Source: an uncultured Bacteroidales bacterium
GTDB taxonomy: Bacteria; Bacteroidota; Bacteroidia; Bacteroidales; ML635J-15
Direction: 5' to 3'
Length of the DNA: 64,000 nt
NCBI GenBank assembly: GCA_937899245.1
Contig: CALDKB010000028.1
Span: 6,665-70,664 of the forward strand
Of the stretch, positions 53,134 through 60,897 are shown piece after piece. Below the pieces are notes generated by a model. The model did no database searches and was not told the DNA's origin. It saw nothing but the letters and a program-made list of their open reading frames with translations. The translations under genes and the position numbers were made by a program. The number at the start of each line of letters is the position of its first letter. The first letter of the stretch is position 1.

Positions 53134-54024
53134 ATGAAAAGAATCTTTTTACTATTCGCAGCTGTCGCAATGATTTTTGCATTCAGCTCATGCACAAAGG
53201 AAGGTGCATTTTCCCCAAAGGGAAAACTATCAAAAGTTTACTATTCTGGTAGCAAGACTTACACCAATCCAGAATACTCCGACTACAACAGCAAGTTTGA
53301 CAAATTTCTTGGAACTCATTACACATGGGAAAAAAAGCTTCTTACAAGATCTGATGAATATTATTCAGACGGCGAATTAGAAAGTACAACCTATTATTCA
53401 TACGACAACAAGAATAGACTTGACCACATTATTCTTTCCGATAATCAAGTTGTTTATAAATATGACGGAAACAAGCTCAAGAGCATTGAAGTTTACGACG
53501 GTGGCACTTTAGAGACATGCTACAATATCACACACGATGGAAGCAAGATCTCAAAGATTGAAGTTATATACAATTCATCAAAGTCGACAAAGGCCATTAA
53601 TCCTCTAGAATATGTTTTCTCCGATGACGTTGCTGAAAGCATGAATTTCTTAGCAGAAAAAGCTCCTAAGACAAGAGGCGTTGCAAACGGCACATACACA
53701 CTAAAGTGGGACGGAAAGAATGTCGTTGAAATGCATTACGAAGAAGGTTCATACATTGCAAATGGAACATATGCATACGACAACTACAAGAACCCATATT
53801 ACGGCTTCTACGAAGATATGGACGTAAACTATTTCTCTGAGAACAATATCACAAACGTTACCATGTCTGCATCTCAGGGAACTGCCAACGAAAGCTATTC
53901 ACGCAATATCACATACACATACGATGGAAAGTACCCTGCAACCAAGAGTTACAGCTACAAGGATAAAGACTATTACGGTGACGAATACACATACAGTCAG
54001 ACAACATATTTCGAATACGAATAG
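53134..54024 (+). CDS. beta-rich lipoprotein, paralogue of the gene at 55309
   Basis: A 296-residue product; signal peptide ends FAFSSC (Cys20). Mature part: GKLSKVYYSG, then short repeats like YYSYDNKNRLDHI, VVYKYDGNKLKSIEVY, ITHDGSKISKIEV, typical of RHS/YD-like or beta-hairpin stacks of Bacteroidetes lipoproteins. The same skeleton recurs in 55309-56262 (EKLSAVWYEN, YEYKDNKIVGI, ITYDGKKLSSIEE, FEWDGKNIDKV), on the opposite strand. Function unknown; single gene with promoter and terminator. Confidence 0.78.
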   Translation: MKRIFLLFAAVAMIFAFSSCTKEGAFSPKGKLSKVYYSGSKTYTNPEYSDYNSKFDKFLGTHYTWEKKLLTRSDEYYSDGELESTTYYSYDNKNRLDHIILSDNQVVYKYDGNKLKSIEVYDGGTLETCYNITHDGSKISKIEVIYNSSKSTKAINPLEYVFSDDVAESMNFLAEKAPKTRGVANGTYTLKWDGKNVVEMHYEEGSYIANGTYAYDNYKNPYYGFYEDMDVNYFSENNITNVTMSASQGTANESYSRNITYTYDGKYPATKSYSYKDKDYYGDEYTYSQTTYFEYE

Positions 54025-54041
54025 AATTCTTATATCATGAT

Positions 54042-54081
54042 AAAAAATAAAAGGCATCGGAAACGATGCCTTTTATTTTTT
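54042..54081. terminator. Bidirectional terminator between convergent lipoprotein genes
   Basis: AAAAAATAAAAGGCATCG at 54042-54059 pairs with its complement at 54064-54081 around GAAA, with A/T runs at both ends. Confidence 0.9.
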
Positions 54082-54096
54082 ATGCTTAACATTATC

Positions 54097-55173
54097 TTAT
54101 TTATCGTATGGTTTATTTACAATGTAATAATTATCATACCAGCCAGGGAACTTCAAGTGCTTGGTGTACATGCCACGAGAAATAGAATCAAGTGTTTCGG
54201 AGCCAACTGCCTTAGATCTGGAAGCCTTACATCTTGAAGCCATAAGACCATACGCCATATCATATTCCGACGAGCAACTTTCATCGATATAGATATTTGT
54301 AAATATCGGACGTTCCTGTGCTACCCCATTCGACGGTTTGGTAACTTGCATGTAGGTATATAGGTTCTCGTCTGCCGACGACACACATATAGTCAGGCAG
54401 TCGGGCATTTTTACAAGACGTTTTACCACCGACTCGTCATTATTGTTTATTTGCGACACTATGGAACTATAGAACGATGCGACACTAAAGGACTGTTCTA
54501 CAGCTGTATAAGAATTTACAGACGTCTTAAATGACATATTGTCGTAAATCTCGATAGATTTCCCAACCGTATCGCCATTACTCTTTATTTCTAGATAATT
54601 AAAGTATACTGTAGTCTGGAACAAATTTGCATTAGTTCCCGGATAATACTTTATATTAAAATCATTATTATATCTTGCCAGTTCCACCTTTGGCGAACGC
54701 TCATCCGGAGCAACAATGCTTACCCCATCAACCACTTCGGTAGAACCTCTGGCAATTATTCGTCCATTATCAATGTTTACCTCCAGTTCATAAAGCGAAC
54801 CCGACTCCAGCTGCGGCTTTCCTACCCAGACAGTATTCTTATCGCTTGCAAAATAGCCAGATTCCTTGGGTACCGTATCTACAGGAACGAAATCCCATGT
54901 CTTTAAAATTGAATTTCCTTGCTTTTTATATAGCTTCACGGCTACATTACAATTGTAGAAAAGCGAATCGGACACCGATGCCATTTCCGACGCAGGCAAA
55001 TTGCCCAAAAAGCACTTGTTTATCTTTATATACTGGTAATCTTGCGACTGATCTAAAACGCAAAAAACAGCAGGAACATCTCGCCACTCATCGTTAACAT
55101 CGAAACTCGAATCGCACGACACAAATGAAACCAGCACCAGTAAAAGTCCAAATATTGAAATATATCTCATCAT
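54097..55173 (-). CDS. DUF4249-like lipoprotein
   Basis: A 358-residue product with a lipoprotein signal peptide ending SFVSC (Cys20). The opening PAVFCVLDQSQDYQYIKINKCFLG and the Tyr-rich C-terminal strands match the DUF4249 style, a Bacteroidetes lipoprotein family usually near TonB receptors. Here no receptor is close; the gene sits between two paralogous beta-rich lipoproteins. Starts ATG 55173 (or 55170), after its own promoter. Function unknown. Confidence 0.75.
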   Translation of the reverse strand: MMRYISIFGLLLVLVSFVSCDSSFDVNDEWRDVPAVFCVLDQSQDYQYIKINKCFLGNLPASEMASVSDSLFYNCNVAVKLYKKQGNSILKTWDFVPVDTVPKESGYFASDKNTVWVGKPQLESGSLYELEVNIDNGRIIARGSTEVVDGVSIVAPDERSPKVELARYNNDFNIKYYPGTNANLFQTTVYFNYLEIKSNGDTVGKSIEIYDNMSFKTSVNSYTAVEQSFSVASFYSSIVSQINNNDESVVKRLVKMPDCLTICVSSADENLYTYMQVTKPSNGVAQERPIFTNIYIDESCSSEYDMAYGLMASRCKASRSKAVGSETLDSISRGMYTKHLKFPGWYDNYYIVNKPYDK

Positions 55174-55197
55174 TGTTCAATCTCAAAAATGAAGTTT

Positions 55198-55226
55198 CAA
55201 AATTAGAATTTAATTTTCTAATTCAA
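55198..55226 (-). promoter_or_regulatory. Bacteroidetes-type promoter of the DUF4249-like gene
   Basis: Minus-strand TAATTTTG at 55198-55205 and TTG at 55224-55226, 18 bases apart. Confidence 0.55.
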
Positions 55227-55262
55227 AACTTTTTTGTTCAATAACAAATCGTAGGAAGCCAC

Positions 55263-55289
55263 AAAAAAAGGCCTACCCGGCCTTTTTTT
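55263..55289 (-). terminator. Terminator of the lipoprotein gene at 55309
   Basis: AAAAAAAGGCC pairs with GGCCTTTTTTT around TACCC. It lies 20 bases beyond the stop of the minus-strand gene at 55309. Confidence 0.85.
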
Positions 55290-55308
55290 ATATTGTATAT
55301 ACAATCAA

Positions 55309-56262
55309 TTAATCCTCAACATATTCGTATGAGAAAGTTTCTATTGTCTCAGACATATAATTCTTTGCCATATCAACTCTCTTTACAATCTTTGTTTCAG
55401 GAACTTTGCCAACATATGTGTATTCCGACTCCTCAGAAGTAAGCAAATCTTCACTTACATAACTGCAACTTACAATATTGTTCTTCGAGAATATCATATA
55501 ATCAATGCTACCTTCCTCAACAACTCCGACAAAACGGTTTCTCTGAGGGTTCTTGTTTTTATCGTATGCGTAAACAATATTAGCTATTATTTCTGATTTA
55601 TCGTTAGATACTGTTACCTTGTCAATGTTTTTTCCATCCCATTCAAAATCATAAACAGTTACTGTTGTAGTATATTCAACCTTTGGCTCTACAACATTTT
55701 GTTCGATTGCCTCGTACATTCCTTCCGAAACAAGACACGACAGCAACGATGGGCATTCATTTGCACTTAACTGGAACTTAGCATTGTTAACAATTTCTTC
55801 TATCGAAGAAAGTTTTTTTCCATCGTAAGTTATATTCAATGTTTTGTATGGCAACTCATTATCCGAAAAAGTTTCAGTAAAATACCTTACCTGCTTAATC
55901 ATACGGGTATCATCATCATATACAAAACGAATACGAATTTTCTTGTCAAGTGCGCTTGTTATTCCAACAATTTTGTTGTCCTTGTATTCATACTTATAGT
56001 TATAACGAACAGCACCGACAGCCGTATAAACGATACGGTTTACCAATGACTTTTCTTCCCATGTCCATGCTTCTCGCTGGAACTTATCAATCTTTGTCTC
56101 CGTCTTGAAAGTATCGACATCTGTAAAGACGTCTGTAACCTTAGTGTTTTCATACCATACTGCCGACAACTTTTCCTTTGGCTGGTACACACCACTCTTC
56201 TGGCAGGAAACTCCAGCAAACAAAGACAATACTACCACTAATAAAACTAGTTCTCTTCTCAT
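55309..56262 (-). CDS. beta-rich lipoprotein, paralogue of the gene at 53134
   Basis: Start at ATG 56262, just after the promoter, giving a 317-residue product with signal peptide MRRELVLLVVVLSLFAGVSC. The mature chain matches the 53134 lipoprotein throughout: EKLSAVWYEN opening, TWEEKSLVNR, YEYKDNKIVGI, ITYDGKKLSSIEEI, FEWDGKNIDKV, YAYDKNKNPQ and YTYVGKVPETK. The two copies have drifted considerably, so the duplication is old. Function unknown; single-gene unit. Confidence 0.78.
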   Translation of the reverse strand: MRRELVLLVVVLSLFAGVSCQKSGVYQPKEKLSAVWYENTKVTDVFTDVDTFKTETKIDKFQREAWTWEEKSLVNRIVYTAVGAVRYNYKYEYKDNKIVGITSALDKKIRIRFVYDDDTRMIKQVRYFTETFSDNELPYKTLNITYDGKKLSSIEEIVNNAKFQLSANECPSLLSCLVSEGMYEAIEQNVVEPKVEYTTTVTVYDFEWDGKNIDKVTVSNDKSEIIANIVYAYDKNKNPQRNRFVGVVEEGSIDYMIFSKNNIVSCSYVSEDLLTSEESEYTYVGKVPETKIVKRVDMAKNYMSETIETFSYEYVED

Positions 56263-56287
56263 TTGAAAATCATTATTAAAAACAATG

Positions 56288-56316
56288 CAAAAATATATTT
56301 TTACCAAAAATATCAA
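56288..56316 (-). promoter_or_regulatory. Bacteroidetes-type promoter of the lipoprotein at 55309
   Basis: Minus-strand TATTTTTG at 56288-56295 and TTG at 56314-56316, 18 bases apart, 25 bases before the start. Confidence 0.55.
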
Positions 56317-56385
56317 GTACCGGACATATTTTTTTAAAAAAAACAAGATTTTTTTTTGTAATCGACTATATGTCCAGCATTTTTT

Positions 56386-57609
56386 CTAAAGCTTATGATT
56401 CATTTTCTTAGCCTTTGTTTCAAGATAAAAGCGATTATACTCGTTTGGTTCCACTTTAATCGGAACTGTATCAACAACCTCGAGTCCATAACCCTTTAAG
56501 CCGGCCAACTTCTTGGGATTGTTTGTTATCAAACGCATTTTCGACACGCCAATATACCTCAATATCTGGGCTCCAACGCCATAATCACGTTCATCGTCCT
56601 TGAATCCAAGGTGCAAATTAGCCTCTACGGTGTCGTATCCCTGCTCCTGCAGCTTATACGCAGCTATTTTATTCATCAATCCGATACCACGGCCTTCCTG
56701 GTTCAAATAAACAAGCACACCTTTACCTTCCTTTTCAATCATGCGCATAGACTCGTGAAGCTGTGTGCCGCAATCGCATTTTTTAGAACCGAAAATATCT
56801 CCGGTAGCACAGCTGGAATGAACACGAACCAGTACCGGCTCATCCTCTGTCCATTCGCCCTTTATCAATGCTACATGTTCCAGTCCATTGCATACCTGAC
56901 GGAATGGAATCAAATCGAAATAACCATATTCGGTTGGCAGATGAACTTGTTCACCCTTTTCGACAAGACTTTCGGTACGCAAACGGTATTTAATTATGTC
57001 CTCAATACTTATAATCTTAAGTCCATATTTATCAGCCACCTCGAAAAGTTGGTTTAGGCGAGCCATAGTTCCGTCTTCATTCATGATTTCGATAAGGGCA
57101 GCTGCAGGGTAAAGCCCCGACAGACGTGCCAAGTCGATTGACGCCTCGGTATGTCCTGCACGACGTAAAACGCCCTTGCTTTTTGCATACAATGGATTTA
57201 TATGTCCGGGACGTCCAAAGGTTTCAGGAGTTGATTTCGGATCTGCCAGTGCCCTGATTGTTGCGGCTCTGTCGTGAGCCGAAACGCCTGTTGTACAACC
57301 TTCCAGCTTGTCAACTGTTACTGTAAATGGTGTTCCTAGCATCGAAGTATTTGTAGATACCTGATGCGGGAGATCCAATTCTGCACAACGCTCTTCTGTT
57401 ATTGGAGCACACAACACACCCCTTCCATTATGAAGCATGAAATTTACTATTTCCGGAGTAATCTTTTCCGCTGCGACAATAAAATCGCCTTCATTTTCAC
57501 GATCTTCATCATCTACAACGATTACTATTTTCCCCTGCTTAAAATCTTCTATAGCTTCCTCTACCGTATTCAACGGCCTTTTAATATCTTCTCTTTTTAT
57601 TTCAGTCAT
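56386..57609 (-). CDS. ribBA: bifunctional DHBP synthase / GTP cyclohydrolase II
   Basis: RibBA supplies both starting branches of riboflavin synthesis. The 407-residue fusion has the DHBP synthase half (about 1-205: VDDEDRENEGDFIVAAE, the acidic substrate loop, and RRAGHTEASIDLARLSG) and the cyclohydrolase II half (about 210-407) with the zinc ligands in HSSCATGDIFGSKKCDCGTQ and NQEGRGIGL. Residues needed in both halves appear intact. It has its own promoter and no FMN-riboswitch-like leader; ribF is 1.7 kb upstream on the same strand. Confidence 0.96.
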   Translation of the reverse strand: MTEIKREDIKRPLNTVEEAIEDFKQGKIVIVVDDEDRENEGDFIVAAEKITPEIVNFMLHNGRGVLCAPITEERCAELDLPHQVSTNTSMLGTPFTVTVDKLEGCTTGVSAHDRAATIRALADPKSTPETFGRPGHINPLYAKSKGVLRRAGHTEASIDLARLSGLYPAAALIEIMNEDGTMARLNQLFEVADKYGLKIISIEDIIKYRLRTESLVEKGEQVHLPTEYGYFDLIPFRQVCNGLEHVALIKGEWTEDEPVLVRVHSSCATGDIFGSKKCDCGTQLHESMRMIEKEGKGVLVYLNQEGRGIGLMNKIAAYKLQEQGYDTVEANLHLGFKDDERDYGVGAQILRYIGVSKMRLITNNPKKLAGLKGYGLEVVDTVPIKVEPNEYNRFYLETKAKKMNHKL

Positions 57610-57680
57610 CGACTAGCTCCTTATTATTTAATGTTTTGCTATTCTCGATAGATTTTTCACCTATCATTTTTTTGCGAGTG

Positions 57681-57710
57681 CAAATTTACACGAAAAAAAT
57701 CGGAAAACAA
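57681..57710 (-). promoter_or_regulatory. Bacteroidetes-type promoter of ribBA
   Basis: Minus-strand TAAATTTG at 57681-57688 and TTG at 57708-57710, 19 bases apart; leader of about 70 bases without obvious structure. Confidence 0.6.
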
Positions 57711-57771
57711 ACAACATCTTATGCTCTTGCCTACTTATGCTAAATAACACAATAGGGAATCAATCCGCCAA

Positions 57772-59259
57772 TTAGTCAATTTCCGACTCTTCGGGTCTCT
57801 TTTTTCTAAACTTGAAGAAATTTATAATCTTGTTGATTGCACGCGGATTTATCCTCAAGCTGTCGTTAGAAACGGAAACAACTAGATAAACACCTATAGG
57901 CAAAAGAATTATTGTACTTAGCCACATGCCTATGCCGGCTGGTGTAACAAGTTCCTTAACGGTACTTTCAATTGTTGTGGAGATAATATAATACATCAGG
58001 AATATGAACACCGAAACAATAACAGACAAGCCGAAACCGCCTTTCCTGATAATAGAGCCAAGAGGAATTCCAATAAGGCAGAATAGAAGGCAGGCCGCCG
58101 ACAAGGCATATTTACGGAACCATTCCATTTCGTGCCGAACAATCCATCTGCGAGTTCCATTTATTTCATCACCTACAATGTCGACATACGTCTTGGCCGA
58201 ACGTGCATAATTGATTGAAAATTCAAGCAGATCTTGTTTTTGAGATTTGGTCATCATAGCATAAACGGTATCGACATTTAGTTTCTGCACAACGTTATCA
58301 TCCTCGGCCTCAAACGTTACAGAGCCAGACTTAGCCCACGGTATATTCTCCCTGTTAATTCCATAAATAGCATTCATGCCTCGGAAAATCTGGAATCGCT
58401 TGAAGTTTCCGCAGATTTCCTGTTCCCTATTCGACAATGCATCGTTCAACGAATCAATAGTATAATTGAGCTGCTTGTTATCAAGCATTTCATAACCACC
58501 TTTAAAGAAATCCTCGTTGTTCTTGTCAAGACCGGCAGCATCAAGTTCCAAATATGTCACCTGACGTTCAAACTTTGAACGCTGATGCCTATATTTGCTT
58601 CCCTTGACATCCTCATGCCGGGTTCCATCACGCAATTCCAGCACCATCATTGAATTGTCTTCCGTAATCATGATATTGCCCGACGATGCCATTGTAACAT
58701 TATTTGGCGTAGACGTATTGCGGTGATCGTATATTAGCACTCCGTTCAAATCGTTTTCATCGCGGCTCTTATTCTCAACCTTTAAAAAAATATCGTCGGC
58801 AGGTTCCACAAAAATGCCATTCTGTATTATCACCTCTGGCCGCTGCTGCTGAATTCCAAACAAGAGTGAACGCATCTTCAGATTGGTATATGGCATCAGA
58901 TTATTTGAGAAAAAGAAGGCGGCAAAGCTAATGATGATATTAAAGACAACTAGCGGGAACATAATACGATACAAAGAGACTCCGCCCGATTTCATGGCGA
59001 ACAGTTCGTTTGTTTCGCCGAATTTTCCCATAGCCATAATCGATGCCAGCAATCCCGACAAGGGTAAAGCCAATGGCACCAGCGAGAACGAAGCATAGAA
59101 CATAAGCTCCATTATCACAGACCATTCCAAGCCCTTGCCTACAAGGTCGTCGATATATCTCCACAAAAACTGCATCAACAATATAAATACGCAAAGCAGG
59201 AACGTAACGATCCACGGTCCGATAAAAGCTTTCAATACGTATCTATGCAGTTTTTTCAT
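57772..59259 (-). CDS. LptF/LptG (YjgP/YjgQ) family LPS export permease
   Basis: A 495-residue inner-membrane protein of the LptF/G family, whose members work with the ATPase LptB to extract LPS from the inner membrane. Three spans precede (KKLHRYVLKAFIGPWIVTF, PLALPLSGLLASIMAMGKFGETNELFAMKSGG) and three follow a large periplasmic beta-jelly-roll domain (about 130-370). The signature GETNEL-x3-KSGG near 85-97 is clear. Start ATG 59259, 13 bases after ribF. Which of LptF or LptG it is cannot be told; a second copy is not in the window. Confidence 0.92.
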   Translation of the reverse strand: MKKLHRYVLKAFIGPWIVTFLLCVFILLMQFLWRYIDDLVGKGLEWSVIMELMFYASFSLVPLALPLSGLLASIMAMGKFGETNELFAMKSGGVSLYRIMFPLVVFNIIISFAAFFFSNNLMPYTNLKMRSLLFGIQQQRPEVIIQNGIFVEPADDIFLKVENKSRDENDLNGVLIYDHRNTSTPNNVTMASSGNIMITEDNSMMVLELRDGTRHEDVKGSKYRHQRSKFERQVTYLELDAAGLDKNNEDFFKGGYEMLDNKQLNYTIDSLNDALSNREQEICGNFKRFQIFRGMNAIYGINRENIPWAKSGSVTFEAEDDNVVQKLNVDTVYAMMTKSQKQDLLEFSINYARSAKTYVDIVGDEINGTRRWIVRHEMEWFRKYALSAACLLFCLIGIPLGSIIRKGGFGLSVIVSVFIFLMYYIISTTIESTVKELVTPAGIGMWLSTIILLPIGVYLVVSVSNDSLRINPRAINKIINFFKFRKKRPEESEID

Positions 59260-59272
59260 TACCAATCAAGTT

Positions 59273-60196
59273 TCACGACAAAGATAATGGATATTTTGCA
59301 AAAAATTCAACAACATCAGAACGATCCATGTTCAATTGTGCTACAAGGTCATCAATGCGAGCAAACTTCTGTTCCCCACGCAACCTCCTCTTAAAAAGCA
59401 CCTTGACTTGCTTATCATACAAATCGCCGGCATAATCAAGCACATGCAATTCTATGCTCCTGATATTTTCACCGAATGTCGGACGCACACCGATATTTAG
59501 CATTGCAGGGTACAACTTGCCATCAATGTTGGCGGCCACAATATATGCACCGTTTTGCGGTATACACTTCCTTGCTTCCGACGGGCAGATATTCGCCGTT
59601 GGAAAATCTATTTTCCTGCCGATACCGAATCCATGAACAACATTTCCTTCCAGTTCGTATTCATGTCCGAGATAACGATTTGCTAGTTCCACATTGCCTT
59701 CGGCTAGAAGATTCCTTATCGTTGACGAACTTATGTCGTCGGTAGGCTCTACCGAAAACTTTTCAAGGCGAACGACAGGTATTTTCTCCGACTTGATTTC
59801 CGCTACACCATTTACCTTTCGTCCTATAGAATTGTTGTATCCGAGCATTAATTTTGAAACCGAAAGATGTTCCACCAGCAAATCATCAATAAACTGCGGT
59901 CCGGTAAGGTTAGCCAAATCGGCATTAAATGGCAATACAAGAATATTATTCACGCCACATCTATCGAAAAGCTTCAATTTCTCTTGCAATGGCGACAGCA
60001 ACTCAATTTCTCGTCCGAAATATTCTGCCGGATGCGGATTCATTGTTATGACAAGTTCCTCAACGCCGGCCAATTTTGCATTTCTCTTGATTTGATCTAT
60101 AATATATTGATGTCCAAGATGAACGCCATCAAAGAATCCAACGGTAGCCACACAATGCTTCGGTATTTCCGATGATATTTCGTAAAATATTCTCAA
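59273..60196 (-). CDS. ribF: bifunctional riboflavin kinase / FAD synthetase
   Basis: RibF phosphorylates riboflavin to FMN and adenylates FMN to FAD. I place the start at TTG 60196: it gives MRIFYEISSEIPKHCVATVGFFDGVHLGH, aligning with the usual N-terminus, while the TTG further upstream at 60214 lies inside the -7 element and no ATG is available. The FAD synthetase half (about 1-180) has GFFDGVHLGHQ and the SSTIRNLLAEGNVE motif; the kinase half (about 185-305) has GNVVHGFGIGRKIDFPTAN. The 307-residue length is normal. Confidence 0.93.
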   Translation of the reverse strand: MRIFYEISSEIPKHCVATVGFFDGVHLGHQYIIDQIKRNAKLAGVEELVITMNPHPAEYFGREIELLSPLQEKLKLFDRCGVNNILVLPFNADLANLTGPQFIDDLLVEHLSVSKLMLGYNNSIGRKVNGVAEIKSEKIPVVRLEKFSVEPTDDISSSTIRNLLAEGNVELANRYLGHEYELEGNVVHGFGIGRKIDFPTANICPSEARKCIPQNGAYIVAANIDGKLYPAMLNIGVRPTFGENIRSIELHVLDYAGDLYDKQVKVLFKRRLRGEQKFARIDDLVAQLNMDRSDVVEFFAKYPLSLS

Positions 60197-60211
60197 GCCA
60201 AAAAATTTTCG

Positions 60212-60219
60212 CAAAGATA
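60212..60219 (-). promoter_or_regulatory. -7 promoter element of ribF
   Basis: TATCTTTG on the minus strand, a perfect match. The proposed TTG start at 60196 lies only about a dozen bases after the expected transcription start. Confidence 0.45.
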
Positions 60220-60374
60220 AGGAGAATAAAAGATATTTACGATTGGCTACTCATGATTTTTGATTTAATGATTTTCAATTTATTTGCGTATCCGAAGCTT
60301 GTCTTGCACTACGATATACTTCACTATGTTCATACTATTTTTAACAACCACAGACAAATTGCAAACAAATTCTT

Positions 60375-60382
60375 TAACTTTG
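60375..60382 (+). promoter_or_regulatory. -7 promoter element directly at the start codon
   Basis: TAACTTTG, a perfect match, ends 4 bases before the ATG at 60387, so the transcript may have almost no leader. Confidence 0.45.
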
Positions 60383-60386
60383 CGTC

Positions 60387-60839
60387 ATGGAAACAAATCA
60401 GGCGCTACCGGAACTTCAAAAACTTACTATTGAGAAAGGCTGTTCGAAACTAATGGCCAAGCTTCCCAACAGGATTATCATCAACGGGAAATTCGTCGGC
60501 ATTATGCAGCAACGCAGAGTATCCATCATGATTCCGAAAGGTAATTATCAAATAATGGTACAGAGCATGTTCCCTTTTTTGTATGCCACAGCAGAAATCA
60601 ATGTTGAACCTGATGTCGAAAACTTCGTAATGTTTAGGAATCGAGAAAAATTATGGGACATTCTATTTACAATTGATCTTATTTTATGGTGCGCCAAATT
60701 TTTCTTCACACTGCCCGCACCTTGGGATTTGATTTACGAAATAACAACGAACACATTTCTTGCAATCTGGCTCATTTACGAATTCAGCATCCACAAGAAA
60801 TATTATCACATTAGCCAGTACAAGACAATAAAACGATAA
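60387..60839 (+). CDS. small membrane protein of unknown function
   Basis: A 150-residue protein without a signal peptide. Residues 25-75 form a beta region (IINGKFVGIMQQRRVSIMIPKGNYQIMVQ) like a PEGA-type or carboxypeptidase-regulatory-like sandwich, and two hydrophobic stretches follow (about 90-110 and 120-138), ending in HKKYYHISQYKTIKR. Probably an inner-membrane protein. Promoter element immediately upstream and terminator downstream make it a single gene. I do not recognise a family. Confidence 0.7.
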   Translation: METNQALPELQKLTIEKGCSKLMAKLPNRIIINGKFVGIMQQRRVSIMIPKGNYQIMVQSMFPFLYATAEINVEPDVENFVMFRNREKLWDILFTIDLILWCAKFFFTLPAPWDLIYEITTNTFLAIWLIYEFSIHKKYYHISQYKTIKR

Positions 60840-60848
60840 CCGTTAAAT

Positions 60849-60883
60849 AACAAAAAAGCCACATTCCTGTGGCTTTTTTGTTA
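60849..60883. terminator. Bidirectional terminator
   Basis: AACAAAAAAGCCACA pairs perfectly with TGTGGCTTTTTTGTT around TTCCT. It serves the gene ending at 60839 and the minus-strand gene ending at 60898. Confidence 0.92.
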
Positions 60884-60897
60884 TCACTGAAATTTAA

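Noticed and set aside
57610..57680. FMN riboswitch in the ribBA leader
   Set aside because: The leader is only about 70 bases and shows none of the conserved FMN-aptamer helices or motifs.
60172..60453. Plus-strand frame of 93 codons in the ribF/60387 spacer
   Set aside because: It overlaps the ribF start and promoter region and the 60387 gene, and its hydrophobic, Phe/Ile-rich product looks like translated AT-rich spacer.
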